From Roridomyces roridus (lineage: Eukaryota > Basidiomycota > Agaricomycetes > Agaricales > Mycenaceae): 64,000 nt of DNA. Each line of letters starts with the position of its first letter. Positions within the stretch are counted from its first letter, which is position 1. Below are positions 33,429-44,640 of the stretch, piece after piece. Under the pieces are notes generated by a model. That model saw only the letters and a program-made list of their open reading frames with translations. It was not told the DNA's origin and searched no databases. A program made the position numbers and the translations under genes. Location: assembly GCA_029378245.1 (NCBI GenBank), contig JARKIF010000002.1:2418001-2482000 (forward strand), in the 5' to 3' direction.

Positions 33429-34739
33429 ATGAGTCCCTCTCGGACGTCTCCGTCCAACGGTGTCAAGCCCCCGCGTCCGCCTAACGCCTGGATACTGTAT
33501 CGCTCAGACAAGAGCAAAACAGTCCGGGAAGGGCGCATGGCACAAGGAGAGCTCTCCAAGATTATTGCGGAAATGTGGAGGAATGAGGCTCCAGAGATAC
33601 GTGCCTACTACGAACGGCTCGCCGACCAGGCAAAGATCCAGCATCTTAACGATAATCCTGGGTACAAGTACAAACCCAAGACCAAGGAGCAGAAGGAACA
33701 GGATAAGGAGGCCAAGAGCAAAGAAAAGGAGGCCAAGAAGGACGTGCAGCGTCGCGTACGCGTCGAGACGCGACCGACTCCGACTCCTGCTCCTGCTCAT
33801 TACTACATGGCGGCCGGCCCTTCCACTCAGGACCATCCACTTGGTCCCCTACCTACCCTTCCTAAAGGCTGAGGCCTCACGACCCGCACCACAGCAGCGA
33901 CATGGCTCCCAGGGCCCTACCCCTCCCCAATCCGCCGGCTCGTCTCGACATCCTAGTCTTGAGGTCGCCGAGCCTTCTTCATCTGCGGTCTACGCGCCAT
34001 CCATTCCGCACACTCCATCCAGCGCTTTCGATTCCCCAGCTCTTCCTCCCTCATCCTACCCCACGTCGTTCAACGACTCCCAGACTCCTGAACCCGAGGC
34101 TATTGCCCCAACAACTCTGGACGTTAACCCTTGGTCAGATGCTCAAGTGCAGCAGGTCAGTGTTGCACCCGTACAACATCTACTCCCTACTGATGACTCT
34201 TGCAGGATTTCCTCACCTTGGAACTGCCTAGCGCCCAATTAGACGACTGGACAACGCATTTCGACTTCCAGAGCTTCCTTTCCAGTACAGGAGACTCCAA
34301 CATATTCGAGTTGAACAACTTTGACCCCCAGACCCTCCTTGATCAGCCCAGGGGCCCACTCGAAGTCACTTTGGGAGAGCTCGGGGCCCTGCCTTTCGAG
34401 GACCCCATCGCCGATCTCGGCTTCAACTTTAGTCCCACGCACACCGACTTTGGGGGCGATATGCTTGCTCCCGGAGCGTACTTTCAGCAAGCCGCACTGC
34501 CGGCCTCCCAGGACATGGGGTTGTACAACCCCGACGAATTTATCACCTACGGGGACAACTCTACAGACGGTGCTACGTCTCCGCAATCCTCTCCACCCAC
34601 TACCAGTGCCACCGCCACCGTTCGCCCATATGCCCCTCCTCCAGGAGCGGCCAACGCTTCTTCGCGGCGCGTCGGGGGCAAATGGAACCCGCCATCATAT
34701 TCGCCTGACAGCCCGACCTCGTGGGGTGTGCAGGCTTGA
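33429..34739 (+). CDS. HMG-box (MATA_HMG type) transcription factor, one frame break
   Basis: The N-terminal HMG box reads RPPNAWILYRSDKSKT, then GELSKIIAEMWRNEAPEIRAYYERLADQAK and HLNDNPGYKYKPKTKEQKEQDKE, matching the sequence-specific MATA/SOX-like group (PRPPNAFILYR core), so it should bind and bend DNA. No homeodomain gene is adjacent, so this is not evidence for a mating-type locus. The remainder is Pro/Ser-rich with acidic stretches (ELNNFDPQTLLDQP, EDPIADLGFNF) that could activate transcription. The frame breaks between PLGPLPTLP and KAEASRPAPQQRHGS (around 33866): one base must be dropped, most simply from the AAA run. This site does not fit the AC[Y]G motif. One intron (about 34156-34205) is canonical. 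Confidence 0.82.
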
Positions 34740-35116
34740 AGAATCATTCACGACATAACGCCTTCACCCTGCTTCTTAATGCACCATTATTCAAAACGCG
34801 CAACCTTTTTCTCCTGTACATACAGACTGCTACTTGCTTTCTTGCTTTCCCTCTCGCCTTTTCTCATCGCTTTACAATCTGCTATCACCAAAATCGCTAT
34901 ATTGCACTCGGCCATGATTTATCATTACTTTTAACGTATTTTGCTTTCCATGCTGTACCACCACTCACCACCACTGCATCTCATCATACACACATACTGC
35001 AAACAACTTTCTGTACTTTACTAGACGCGCTGTATTTTTCAAATGGAAAAAATGTGGTCGCGGATGTAGTTGTGTTTGGTTGATTGCCATTTGCGTCTTA
35101 ACCTCTACCCCTTTGC
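34740..35116. other. Intergenic region, AT-rich
   Basis: This 377-bp gap between the HMG-box and kinase genes is richer in A/T and pyrimidines than the flanking exons (ttttctcatcgctttacaat type sequence). It presumably contains the HMG-box gene's 3' UTR and the kinase promoter. I see no gene, repeat or RNA structure. Confidence 0.4.
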
Positions 35117-37334
35117 ATGCAACCTAGTTTGGCTGATCTGAGCAGGAATGCGTCCGTTATCTCGACCAGCAGCACCGACTCTGACCAAGAGTTGACGCTC
35201 CCACGGCCCCGTCCCATACGCACCTTCTCCGCCCCCCGCTCTCGCAGTCCTCAATCCCCGACGACACGCGGTGCTTCCAGACCTCCTCCATCGTACCTGT
35301 CTCGCGAGCTCGGCTATGCAGAGCCTGAGCCAACCCCGCCGTCGAAACCCAAATCAACCTCGATACCGGGGAGAGCGTCATTGCAAGACTTTCAATTCGG
35401 CTCCACTCTCGGAGAAGGCTCATATTCGACTGTGAACAATGCCGCTCAGAGACGACCCCACTTATTGATTCCTTGTTAGGTCAAGCTCGCTACTTCGCGG
35501 GTTGACGGAAAGCAGTATGCAGTTAAGGTCATCACGAAAAGCCATTTGATTCGAGCGCAGAAAACCGAGACGGCGGCTGCGGAACGGCAGGCTCTTATAA
35601 GACTGCGGGGACATCCTGGCATTGTCTCCTTGTACCACGCATTCCAGGACGATTGGAGTCTCTACTTTGTAATCGATCTCGCCACCAATGGAGAGATGCA
35701 GTCCTTGCTCTCTAGGCTCGGCTCACTGTCTACAAGATGCGCCCAGTATTACACTGCTCAAATCGCAAGTGCCGTGGAATATATGCATTCCAAAGATGTC
35801 CTTCATCGGTGCGTTGCTTGTGTCGAAAAATATGGGTATCTTACGGTGCACATAGTGACCTGAAGCCTGAGAATCTGCTTCTGGACGATGCCTTTCGGAT
35901 AAAAATCACCGACTTTGGCACCGGAAAGGTCCTCGAACGGGGCGGTGAGTCAATGTCGATAGGACTGGGACGGCGCGACTGAATTCCACACAGAACAACG
36001 CGCTACCACGTTTGTTGGCACAGCACAATATCAAGCGCCAGAGCTATTGGAGCTCAAGGAGACTACGAAAAGGTATGTGTTCTCATGCCCCGAGTGAGTA
36101 GCGTTGATTCGCGCTACAGTTCGGATTACTGGGCCTTTGGTTGCGTCGTTTACCAAATGATCGCTGGTCGATTTGCTTTCAATGACAAGTCGGACTATCT
36201 GACTTGGCAAAAGGTCAAGAAAGTAGAGTACGATTTCCCCAGTGGCTTCGATGCTCAAGCCCAGGATTTGGTACAAAAATTGCTAGTAAGTGAATGGAAG
36301 GCGTGCAAAGCCAGCGATTCATCCTCTTGAAAGGTTCATGACCCTCTGGCTCGCCTTGGTGCTGGACCCAAGGGGTCCCCTAACGATCCGAGTGCCTTAA
36401 AATTGCACCCCTTCTTGTCCTCCATCGTGTGGTCGTCTTTGTGGACGGATCCTGCTCCTCCAATTGAACCAGGTCTCGTAAAGAAAGAACACTCTTCAGC
36501 TCAAGGTCATTGGGAGGATATCGGCGCTGCATGGGACAAGCTCGTGGGCAACGATGACAATGATAGCGATGAGATCGAGTGGGCATCTGATGCCGACGGT
36601 CCTCGTCACTTGTATGGAAACCCCGTGCGATACGACCCGCCAGACGCTGCGCCAGAATTTCCTTCAGTGGAGGATAGCCGAGGCGACACTTCGTCCTCGT
36701 CTTCTCATGAGAGTGCTTCCGGGGCTGCAGTCGATCGACTCGGCGACTCTTTGGAACGAATGTCCATTCGCACCGGTCGAGCTTCCCCCGACGGACCTGC
36801 CCGCCGGTCCTCCCTTCGCTTGGAAGCCGAACGAGGCCGAGACAGAGCTCCTACTCCGTTGCACAATGATTTGTCCGTCTCTCTTTTTTCCAACGAGCTC
36901 CGCGGCGGCTTAGCTTTTCCCGTAGTGCGGCTGTTCTGAAACTTGCTGACGATGAGAAGATCATCTTTGATTCGCCCGTGGAAGCTCGTACGCCTCGACG
37001 CCGTGCAAGTAGGATCCTGCTTCCACCGATCAAATCTAAACGACGGCATTTGGTCCTCACCAGCCGTCGTTTGTTCTGTTTGAAACTGAACCTCTCGGTC
37101 AAGTCGGAGCTTGCTTTGCGACCATCGGGGAAAGATTCACGCAATGTTGTCAGCTCCGTCGAACTTCGCGGGGAGCAAGAGTTCATAGTGCTGACAGTAA
37201 GCTGCAGCCAGTCGCATTCCGAGTTGATAATAATGACTTTCTAGGGCTCGAAAACCTTTATCTATGGTGTTAAATACCCTTTCTCGCCAAACGCCTGGCG
37301 GGACAAGATCACTAGAGCCCTCGAGGGCCAATGA
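35117..37334 (+). CDS. PDK1/PKH-type AGC-family protein kinase with C-terminal PH domain
   Basis: Fungal PDK1 homologues (Pkh1/2, Ksg1) phosphorylate the activation loop of AGC kinases. After a Ser/Pro-rich N-terminus the kinase domain shows FGSTLGEGSYSTV (Gly loop), YAVKVITK (VAIK Lys), HSKDVLHRDLKPENLLLD (HRD), KITDFGTGK (DFG), TTFVGTAQYQAPELL (activation loop; APE form), WAFGCVVYQMIAGRFAF. The C-terminal part, after an acidic linker, has a PH-domain-like end: HLVLTSRRLFCLKLNL, SSVELRGEQEF, GSKTFIYGVKYPFSPNAWRDKI. All frame changes are explained by introns, including a 41-nt one near 36868-36908 (donor GTCCGT, acceptor CTTAG). It converges on ILV6 with 74 bp between stops. Confidence 0.9.
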
Positions 37335-37408
37335 TGTTATTTCTTAACTTACGCTTGGGTTTATTCACGCTGGGGACCTGACACAATTTCCTTTGGGCAA
37401 GGACATTA

Positions 37409-38589
37409 TTAAATGACTCTTGTAACTGTGGTACTTTTATATAAAGAATTCAGCCGGGAGGGAAGCAGATGGGCGTCGACGGTTACACCCTCTACCCAAG
37501 TTTCTTCATCCTCTCCCGACGATGCGATGGGCGTCCTCGGCATCGCCATGAGTCCTGCGGCGATTGTGAGTTACCAGGAGGATATAGACCGACGGAAATC
37601 ACCTGTGCGGGCAGCTTCGAGGATGCCAAAGGGCTTGATGAGGTTCAAGAAGGCCTCCACCCGCGCAGTCTTTGCCGTGAGCTCGATAATGACCGTATGT
37701 TCGCTGACGTCGACGATCTTGGCTCCAAACTGCGACGCGAGGACGTTGAGAGAATGGAGGTGTTGGTGCTTGACACGGAGCTGCTTCAGACGGCGTCAGT
37801 TGAGCCTCTGCCGACTCTTCAGGATGCGCGCTGCGCTCAACGTTGGAGACGAGGTTCGGCCTCCCGTTCGAGCTTGGAAGTAGGAGAAATGCGTCGCGGC
37901 TCATGCGTCGGGCCTCCTTTGAGTTGCTCCTCGAGATATTCAGGGCCCAGAATGGACACCTTGACGAGCAGCAACTCTCGTGAAATCGTTCGGGTATTGG
38001 TGTAGTCAAGGACGACCCATACAGGAACCTAGGGAATATTAATTCGAGCAGTATGCAGCCCAGTCTACTCACCAGGTCCTCGAGTTGTCTGCGCGCTTGC
38101 TCCACGACACCATCCTGCCCGCTGAGAACGATACACATACGACTCAGGTCCCGAATCTCCGTTTTGCAGACGACCAGCGAGTCAATATTGAAACCTCGGC
38201 CAGCAAGAATCCCAGACACGCGAGATAGGACTCCGGGCTCGTTTTGGACGAGGCAATTGAGGACATGCCTGGAAACATTCGGTCGCTGCACGGCCAGCAC
38301 ACGAGACGACGCACTTTTTGAACGGCTGCAGACTCGGGGGCGGCGTATTATACAGGATATTGGTGACCGCCTCCTCTGCAGAGCGAGAACGAGGCAAGTC
38401 CATCGTCGGAAGGGGAGGCGGCCTGGTGCGGTGAGCCTGCTTGTAATCCAACGCCGAGGTCGAGTCATCTATGGGCTTGGGGGGCTGAGGAGGCTTGGGG
38501 ACGGGCTCCTCATTCCTCAGGCGCGTCGTCGACGAGAGGAAACGCGAAGATAAAGGCCTTGCAGCCGCACGGACGCGCAAAGAGAACAT
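37409..38589 (-). CDS. ILV6: ILV6, acetolactate synthase regulatory (small) subunit, frame problem in linker
   Basis: ILV6 is the mitochondrial ACT-domain subunit that activates acetohydroxyacid synthase (Ilv2) and confers valine feedback. A presequence (MFSLRVRAAARPLSSRFLSS) precedes [49 protein letters not shown] (first ACT domain), VPVWVVLDYTNTRTISREL, LGPEYLEEQLKGGPTHEPRR, and the second ACT domain SLNVLASQFGAKIVDVSEHTVIIELTAKTARVEAFLNLIKPFGILEAARTG. In the linker the frame shifts twice: the first shift may be a 43-nt intron (about 37798-37860), the second needs one base dropped, either at CAAC[T]G (T=37798) or at GAAGCAGCTCC (SEA to LRVKHQHL). Start at 38589 lies 47 nt after the COG5 stop on the same strand. 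Confidence 0.87.
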
Positions 38590-38636
38590 GGAAGCTCTCG
38601 AGTCACAAATTTGAATATAAATTAAGCGACAACTCT

Positions 38637-41600
38637 CTAAGCCTTTGCATTCGAAAGAACTGTCCGAGCCAACTCTACGTACTCCATGCCAGCGTCCCGC
38701 TCATCCTCTATCTTTTCCCAGTGCGATAGCCCGCCTTCAACGAGGGTCCATGCTTCCTCCTCGGAATGCTCGTCAACCCAGCGCACATATTCCGCCTCCT
38801 GCCACCCATGCAGGCTGTGGGGTAAAGGGACGGGAGAACGGACAAGTATATGGTGGAGGACTATGAGCGGAGGCAGACCCGCTGTGTGTTTCGGTGAGGC
38901 CAGCTGCTTGTTATCGAGGAACAACAACGGACTGTGAAATAATATTAGAAAACCAAAGCGAGAACATGACTTGGAACGAACCGCATGGCTCGGAGTATGA
39001 GATAGTCGCCCCCGACGCTTTCAAGACTTCCCCCGCGCTTACTTTGCGCATTCTCGACCAAGAATGCACTGAGAGCGAATTCAAGCTCCGTCATGTCACT
39101 CGTAAGCTGTAGTTTGCCGCTCTCGCCAAGAGGTTTCGCGATGGAGACGTGCAGAACAAACGTGCGTATAACAAACTTGACAATAGACATCACCCTGGGC
39201 CTCGGTCAGCGCAAAATTAACTAAAATTTGAGACGAACCATTCTCGGCCTGCCTCTCCGACGTTGTATCTGCTTAATATCTCAGCTTTAATGAACGAGAG
39301 CTTGTCCACGAGGTCCTTCATGTAGAAACTTGCGCCGTTCATGCCAGCCATTGGATCCGCAGATTTGTTCAGGTCGATGCGATGCAGTTTGGCGACAATT
39401 GCCCCAAGTTCGCGTCGAATAGCAATCATAACAGGGTCGACCAAACGCTGATATGCCTGTTGCACGTTCTATGAAATGCGGGTCAGCACAGACGACGGGC
39501 CAACGAGACGACTTACTTGGATGTTGGGCTTGATCACTGCAACCACAGTTTCCGCGTGTTCCTCGCCGAGTTTAGATAGACGATACCAGCAGTTGTACAA
39601 GCACGAGGCCAATTGAGCATTGGATATTTGCTGCGGTGTGGCCGAGGGTCCCATCAATGTGACCGGCTGGCGGTCTCTACTGACCTGTATCCTGTGAGCC
39701 CCAACTTCTCTGAAGAATGAATATATGCCATACCAAAGCGTCTGCCCGCGACAACAACATGTCCAAACTAGTGCCCACAGTTTCGGGCGACCGACCTGAT
39801 CAACAACGGATCGAATCTCGCCGAATCCAGCTCAGTTCGCTACAGTTCTCGCGATATTGATGCCCTCGTTCATCCCAGGCGGACTTCGTGAGCCCCCGGA
39901 GAACGCTTGGCCGACGGCTTCATTGAGCTTATTCGAGGAACGTGAAACGTATAGCGACTCGAAATTGGACAGGGCGCGCAGAATCAGAACGGTCTCTGGG
40001 CTGAAGGTTGGGCGTCAAGATAAGCAGACGCGCAGTGCACATGACACATACCTCTGGTAGGTTTGAATATACACCGTGTCTGTATGCACTGCAATTTTGG
40101 CAAAGAACTGATGGAAAAGGCGAAGGAACCGGGGATATCCAGTACTAAGAGTCTGCTGCAAGAAAGTAGAGCCTGTAAAAAGACTGAGTCTCAGGAAAGT
40201 CAGAACAGACGCCCAGAGGCGCACCTCTCGCCGATTCCCGAGTATGCTTCTCCAAGGATTTGCCCAGGGACGTCCAAAACGTCGCGCTGGGTTTATTTTC
40301 GAGCAGCTGGGAAATAGTTCCAAGTTATTCTTGCAACTGCGTTAAGAGGGCCAAACCTTCATAGCCTCATCGAGGAAGACAACCTGGGAAGTGGTGTCCC
40401 TTTTCATTTTTAGGACCTTTTCCAAAGTATACACCTGGGCAAAGTATCAAGTGGTGTCTCTCGCTAAGGTCGTGGGTTTTAAACGAACCTTGATGCAGCA
40501 ATCTGCCATTTCTTCCACCATATTTTCCAACCGAGCCCATAGCGCAGCCGTCCATTGAGGAGCAGTGTAAGATGTCGGTTCCGTCCTCACGCGGGATTTG
40601 TACAAGGTGGGGGATGGCGGATTTGGCGCTGAATCTGTGCACGTCGCTCATGAACAATGTCTTACAGGGAAGCTTAAACGGTCTACCTTTGGTGGAAGCA
40701 TCTCTCGATATTTTGGAAAGATCGAATGCGCTCCGGATGCGGTCCTCTACAGCTTGGGACAGATCCAAGATGAGATTTTGTACAAGTTCTGGTAGAACTC
40801 GTAGATTGAACGCCGTTTGGAGGGATGATGCCAATAACGATTGGTTCTAGCCAAATCAATAAGCGCCGGTCGGTACAAAGTTGGAGCAAGACACACCAAA
40901 CTGGTAAGTCCCGCCAGGACCATGTTCTCCATCTCACTCGTGACTTTGGTGCGGGAGTCTTCGATGAACGGGACATGGGCGGCTACTGCGTTAATAGAAC
41001 GCAACGATATGCTAGTGGCAGCATCGTGCGTGTTATTTATTGCTTCCACATCGCCCCCGGAAGGTGGCGCAGGTCCATCCAGCAATGCCACTGTGAAATT
41101 GAGTATGTATCACAGGCCCAACCAAGAGGAGATGCACCTAGTTCCGCGATACTGAGCGCCGCCTTGGCGATAGTTCGTTCCTTTTCATCCTCCATCTCTT
41201 GTCCCGGCACGGTAATCAGACGCTTTCTTGGGAGCAGATTCTGGATTGTCTTGCATTTCCGTCATCTGGTTTTGCAGCCGACGTGCCAAAACGACGAGTC
41301 TAGAAGTCCGGCGGAGAACATCGCAGGCTTGTTGTAGCTTTTGCAAGCGAGAGACATTGGATTGTAGAGATTGGTACGGAACGCGAACTTTGAGGCGAAG
41401 CCTATACACGCGTCAACGGCAATGCATGCTTTAATCTGCGTAACGACTTGCTTGTCGAGGGACGTATCGAGGTCAGAAAGACCCGAGCGCACCGAGGTCA
41501 GTGATCCAGCCAAGGAATGGGCGCTGGCTGCTTGGGCGAGAAGTTGTTCGTGGTGGGTGTTGACCACAGACTTGATCTGCTTGGCGACGTCGTCAACACC

Positions 41601-41831
41601 AAAAGTGAGCTTTGATATCGCGACAGAGATGTCCTCCTTTGGAGAGGGCTCAAAGGTGGATTTTGCTGGCGTCTTGAGTGCTACAACGTCTGGTGGATAC
41701 GGTTCACCGGCGAGGATAGCGTTCGTGTAATCATTTGGGTCAAAGTCTTGGGTAGAAAATACGGTGTAGTCTGAAGACGAGGGTGAGCGACGCGCGGGGA
41801 GTTGAGGCCAGTAACATTTACCAAAAGACAT
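38637..41831 (-). CDS. COG5: COG5, conserved oligomeric Golgi complex subunit 5, three frame breaks
   Basis: COG5 belongs to lobe B of the COG tethering complex for intra-Golgi retrograde vesicles. Landmarks: MSF-DYTVFSTQDFDPNDYTNAILAG, AISKLTFGVDDVAKQIKSVVNTHHEQLLAQ, LRLKVRVPYQSLQSNVSRLQKL, LRRTSRLVVLARRLQ, INNTHDAATSISLRSINAV, SLEKHTRE and the C-terminal LVRSPVPLPHSLHGWQEAEYVRWVDEH. One intron (41402-41451) has a GC donor. The frame breaks at TAC[C]G (about 41211, before GQEMEDEKERTIAKAAL), at AAC[T]G (minus-strand T = 39834; ARTVAN to ELDSARFDPLLIRSVARN) and at AAC[T]G (39779; to VGTSLDMLLSRADAL). In the last two, removing the T restores the conserved text exactly; reading straight gives TGA or TAG. 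Confidence 0.9.
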
Positions 41832-41995
41832 GATCGGGCCGATCAATGGCGGCGCGTGATTAAATCTTATTGCGTACGTCACGAGTGGCGCTTCCATGAA
41901 CTTCCACTCCTCCTTCCACTCCCACTAGCTCTTCTACGCCTGTTTTCACGTTTTTCACGCTCTGTTCTTTCAAGACTCTCCTCGACGTCCAAAAA

Positions 41996-43452
41996 ATGTA
42001 CTCTCACTATCAGTCTGCACCAGGCTTTGGCACGAATCAGTGGCAAGCTCCGGCCCCGCCTCCGCCCGCGTTTTCTGCCCAACCACAGCCCAACTGGGGT
42101 GGCGCTGACTTTTACAATGCCCATGCTCTCCAACCAGATCCCTCTATCTACGAAAACGCCTGGGATCGCGTTCGCAACAATGATGAAGACGCGGATGGTG
42201 TCGGCGTCCACGAAGCAAAGCACTGGCACCGAAGGTGAATTACTCGATGCAGGAATGTACTTGTCGTATTAAATACCTCTCAAAGGGCCTATGGTGGTCT
42301 GGTAAGCCGTTCTCATCCAATTATCTTATTTTTCATCTCTGAGGGTCGCAGGGCGACTTATCACAAATGGACAATGGGTCCATAGGCGCTGCTGCTGCTT
42401 ACGAAGCCTACCGCACTTGGATTCATAACTCCTCCATGTCAGCGCCGCTCAGCGGCGATGTCGAGAGACAAAGGGAAGGTCTTACTGGCCTCGCCGTCGC
42501 CGAAGGTATTATCAATCTCACACATTCCATTGCTCTCAGACCCTAATTATCTAATCAGCGTCGCGTTTGCTCCAGTACGCGGGTCGTGGCGACCACTATG
42601 CTCGCAGGGAGGTCCTTCGAGGCAGTTGCATCCACACCGTCCATCCTGACACTTGCTTATTCACAGGGAGGTCTCCGAAGCAGCTGCATCCACAGCCTCC
42701 ATTCTCTTCTACCATTCGAGAGCCAAACAAGATCATCGAGAATACGGCCGCGGTCGTAGTCGCTCTCGTGGCCGCGATGACGGCGAATACGGACGCAGCG
42801 ATCGCCGTGGATCGTTTTCCGACTCGTATGATGATGACCCCTACGCATTGGACTCACGAGTCTCCGGGGGCTTCAGACCTCGCTCCCACTCCCGCCACCG
42901 GGCCCATTCCAGCTCCCGCCACTCGCCCATGATGTACCAAGGTTCTGCTGTGGGTGGTAGCTCCGTGGGCCCTCCCACGATGCAAATGCCGTACCCAGCT
43001 ACCGAGCCAATGGATATGGAGGAGGAGGAGGAGGAGGAGCATACAGTGGAGGAGGAGGAGGAGCATACGGCGCACCGGCGTACGGTGGACCTGGCTCCTT
43101 CACTGCGCCGATGCAGATCCAGGGACAGGGCTCAATGTACAGTACCGCTTCGATGCCAATTCAAGCGCAACACAGCGTCGGCTCTGGAATGATGCCCCTC
43201 GCCCAGGGTCAAACCTACAATCCTGCGGCAATCATCCCTGTTCGGGCACGCAGCCACTCGATATCTGTCCCATACGCGCATTCCCAGTACCCTCAAGTCC
43301 AATACGTGCAAGGCCAGGGTCAATACATGGCCCCGCACGGGATGATGGCTCCCCAGCCGCAGACCATCATCCTGACCGGGTCTGGCCACAGAAAACACCG
43401 CAAGAAACACCATCATCACCACAAGAGGTCGAAAAGCTCGAGCAGATATTGA
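41996..43452 (+). CDS. CipC/DUF3759-like stress protein with Gly/Ser-rich tail and a duplication-born intron
   Basis: CipC-type proteins (DUF3759) are small, stress-induced fungal proteins of unknown biochemistry. Family-type sequence: PSIYENAWDRVRNNDEDADGVGVHEAKHWHRR-AYGGL-GDLSQMDNGSIGAAAAYEAYRTW, then ASRLLQYAGRGDHYARRE-VSEAAASTASILFYHSRAKQDHREYG. An RS/RGRD-rich region and a GYGGGGGGAYSGG tail end in a His/Lys-rich terminus (RKHRKKHHHHHKRSKSSSRY). Intron 42612-42670 is one unit of a tandem duplication of the neighbouring exon. Near 42990-43015 the frame into SYRANGYGGGG fits only with one extra C in a CCC run (or two bases fewer), probably a homopolymer error. Promoter shared divergently with COG5 (164 bp). 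Confidence 0.75.
42605..42722 (+). repeat. 59-bp direct tandem duplication creating an intron
   Basis: CAGGGAGGTC occurs at 42605-42614 and again at 42664-42673, exactly 59 bp apart. With one extra C, the sequence after each copy stays alignable (TTCGAGGCAGTTGCATCCAC against TCCGAAGCAGCTGCATCCAC, then CCGTCCATCCT against GCCTCCATTCT). The duplicated AG|GT supplies both splice sites: 42612-42670 is removed as a 59-nt intron and the second copy is the exon (VSEAAASTASIL). The first copy still translates as a related segment (FEAVASTPSIL). Confidence 0.8.
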
Positions 43453-43691
43453 ACCTCAATTGCTAATTGTGTAACCATATGCTATCCACCATGTATGTAC
43501 TTTGGCGTTCGAAACTGCTATGTATTCGCTCGGTAAACGAATTGAATTGAGCCACGCTCTCCGGTGGACAAGAACGGCAAAGTTCACTCCACCGCATCAA
43601 GAAGCACGGGATGACCCGGAGATCAGATTTCCTCCAAAGGATACAAAGTACACGAATAGCAATCGAGTCTACAAACGATAGCAAAATAATA

Positions 43692-44310
43692 GGGGTTTTC
43701 AAAGTTGGATTTTTCACTCGATTATTCACTTTATTTCATTTGCATTTTTCACCTTCCAAATTTGGGCAACGAAAGTGAATAAGAAAAAAGAAGTGAAACA
43801 AGGTCGAGAGCTGTTTCATTTATTTATTCACTTTGAAACAAACCCCGTGACATCCATCCTGCACGTGTCTTCAAGCCTCGGGCACGCTCGATCGAATCCT
43901 TCGCTGCCCATCCACTCTACCTCTCGTTCTCGATGCCCCCTCGCAAGTCTAAAAAAGGACATGTCCATCAAGGGTCTCGAAGCCCAAACCAGCGCGGCCG
44001 AGGCCAAAAAAAAAAGGATTCCGCGTACGAGTGTACATAGCCTTGTAGGCCATATTGCTTCAGGGTACTTGCCTGTCGGTGTTCCGTGGTATCTCCGAGG
44101 AGGGCGCGGTTTACGGGAGTGGCGGGTGCACGTGGTGGGGCGCATGGGTCAGTGTTCGGGATGATTACATCTGTTTGGTGGTTTATTCACTTGGATTTTC
44201 AAGAGGGTGTCTTCAAGGTGAAACAAGTGAAAAATACATTTTTTCAACAAATTGAAACAAGTGAATAAACCAGTGAATAAAGAGGTGAAAAATCTAACTT
44301 TGAAAACCCC
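43692..44310. mobile_element. Non-autonomous TIR element (MITE-like) with TA target duplication
   Basis: The left end GGGGTTTTCAAAGTTGGATTTTTCAC and the right end (inverted: GGGGTTTTCAAAGTTAGATTTTTCAC) differ by one base, and each is flanked by TA (43690-43691 and 44311-44312). Subterminal TTCACTT/AAGTGAA motifs repeat on both sides (about 43720-43850 and 44190-44290). The 619-bp length, absence of a transposase and TA flanks fit a Tc1/mariner-like MITE. It sits in the gap between the convergent CipC-like and AzgA genes. The GC-richer core (43860-44160) contains a short basic ORF beginning MPPRKSKKGHVHQG, which may be captured host sequence. Confidence 0.75.
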
Positions 44311-44640
44311 TAATAGTAGAGCGTAAGAATACACACACCCAACGACTCGTATAGATTCCAGGGATATACATTTCAGCACAAGAAGAGCAATGCACGACTA
44401 GCCGAGCAAAAGCCTTTTGGGGTATACGTTGGAGAGCACTGATTCATCGTATGATACGTTTCGGCGGCTCCACCATCGAAGCGTCGTCCGTCTTCTCGGA
44501 GCGCGCGTCCGTCTCATGAGAGGACCCGCGCACCTCGAGCGGTACTTCATCATTAATCTCCCGTGGCTCAATGGGGCGACCCAAGAGCTTCAAGCTGCGT
44601 TCAAGGGTCAGCAATGATTCCAACGCAAGATGGGGACTGC

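Noticed and set aside
33500..33870. Placing the HMG-box gene's frame break at the upstream CGAC[C]G, to fit the motif
   Set aside because: That would turn the natural PTPTPAPAHYYMAAGPSTQ into a Leu/Arg run. The break is better near 33866 and does not match the motif.
33429..34739. HMG-box gene as part of a mating-type locus
   Set aside because: No homeodomain HD1/HD2 or pheromone/receptor gene is nearby; HMG-box proteins are common regulators.
36868..36940. Frame break in the PDK1-type kinase before the PH domain
   Set aside because: A 41-nt intron with GTCCGT donor, pyrimidine tract and CTTAG acceptor connects the frames without any indel.
37430..37445. TATA box at ttatataaag
   Set aside because: It lies inside the ILV6 3' coding end, between convergent genes, where no promoter is needed.
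38293..38340. Frame break in ILV6 after PSLQPFKK
   Set aside because: It is a normal intron (donor GTGCGT, acceptor TTTCCAG) joining to [12 protein letters not shown].
43775..44164. 129-aa ORF inside the TIR element as a gene
   Set aside because: It spans AT-rich terminal sequence and the core without conserved pattern; only the short basic ORF in the core is even suggestive.
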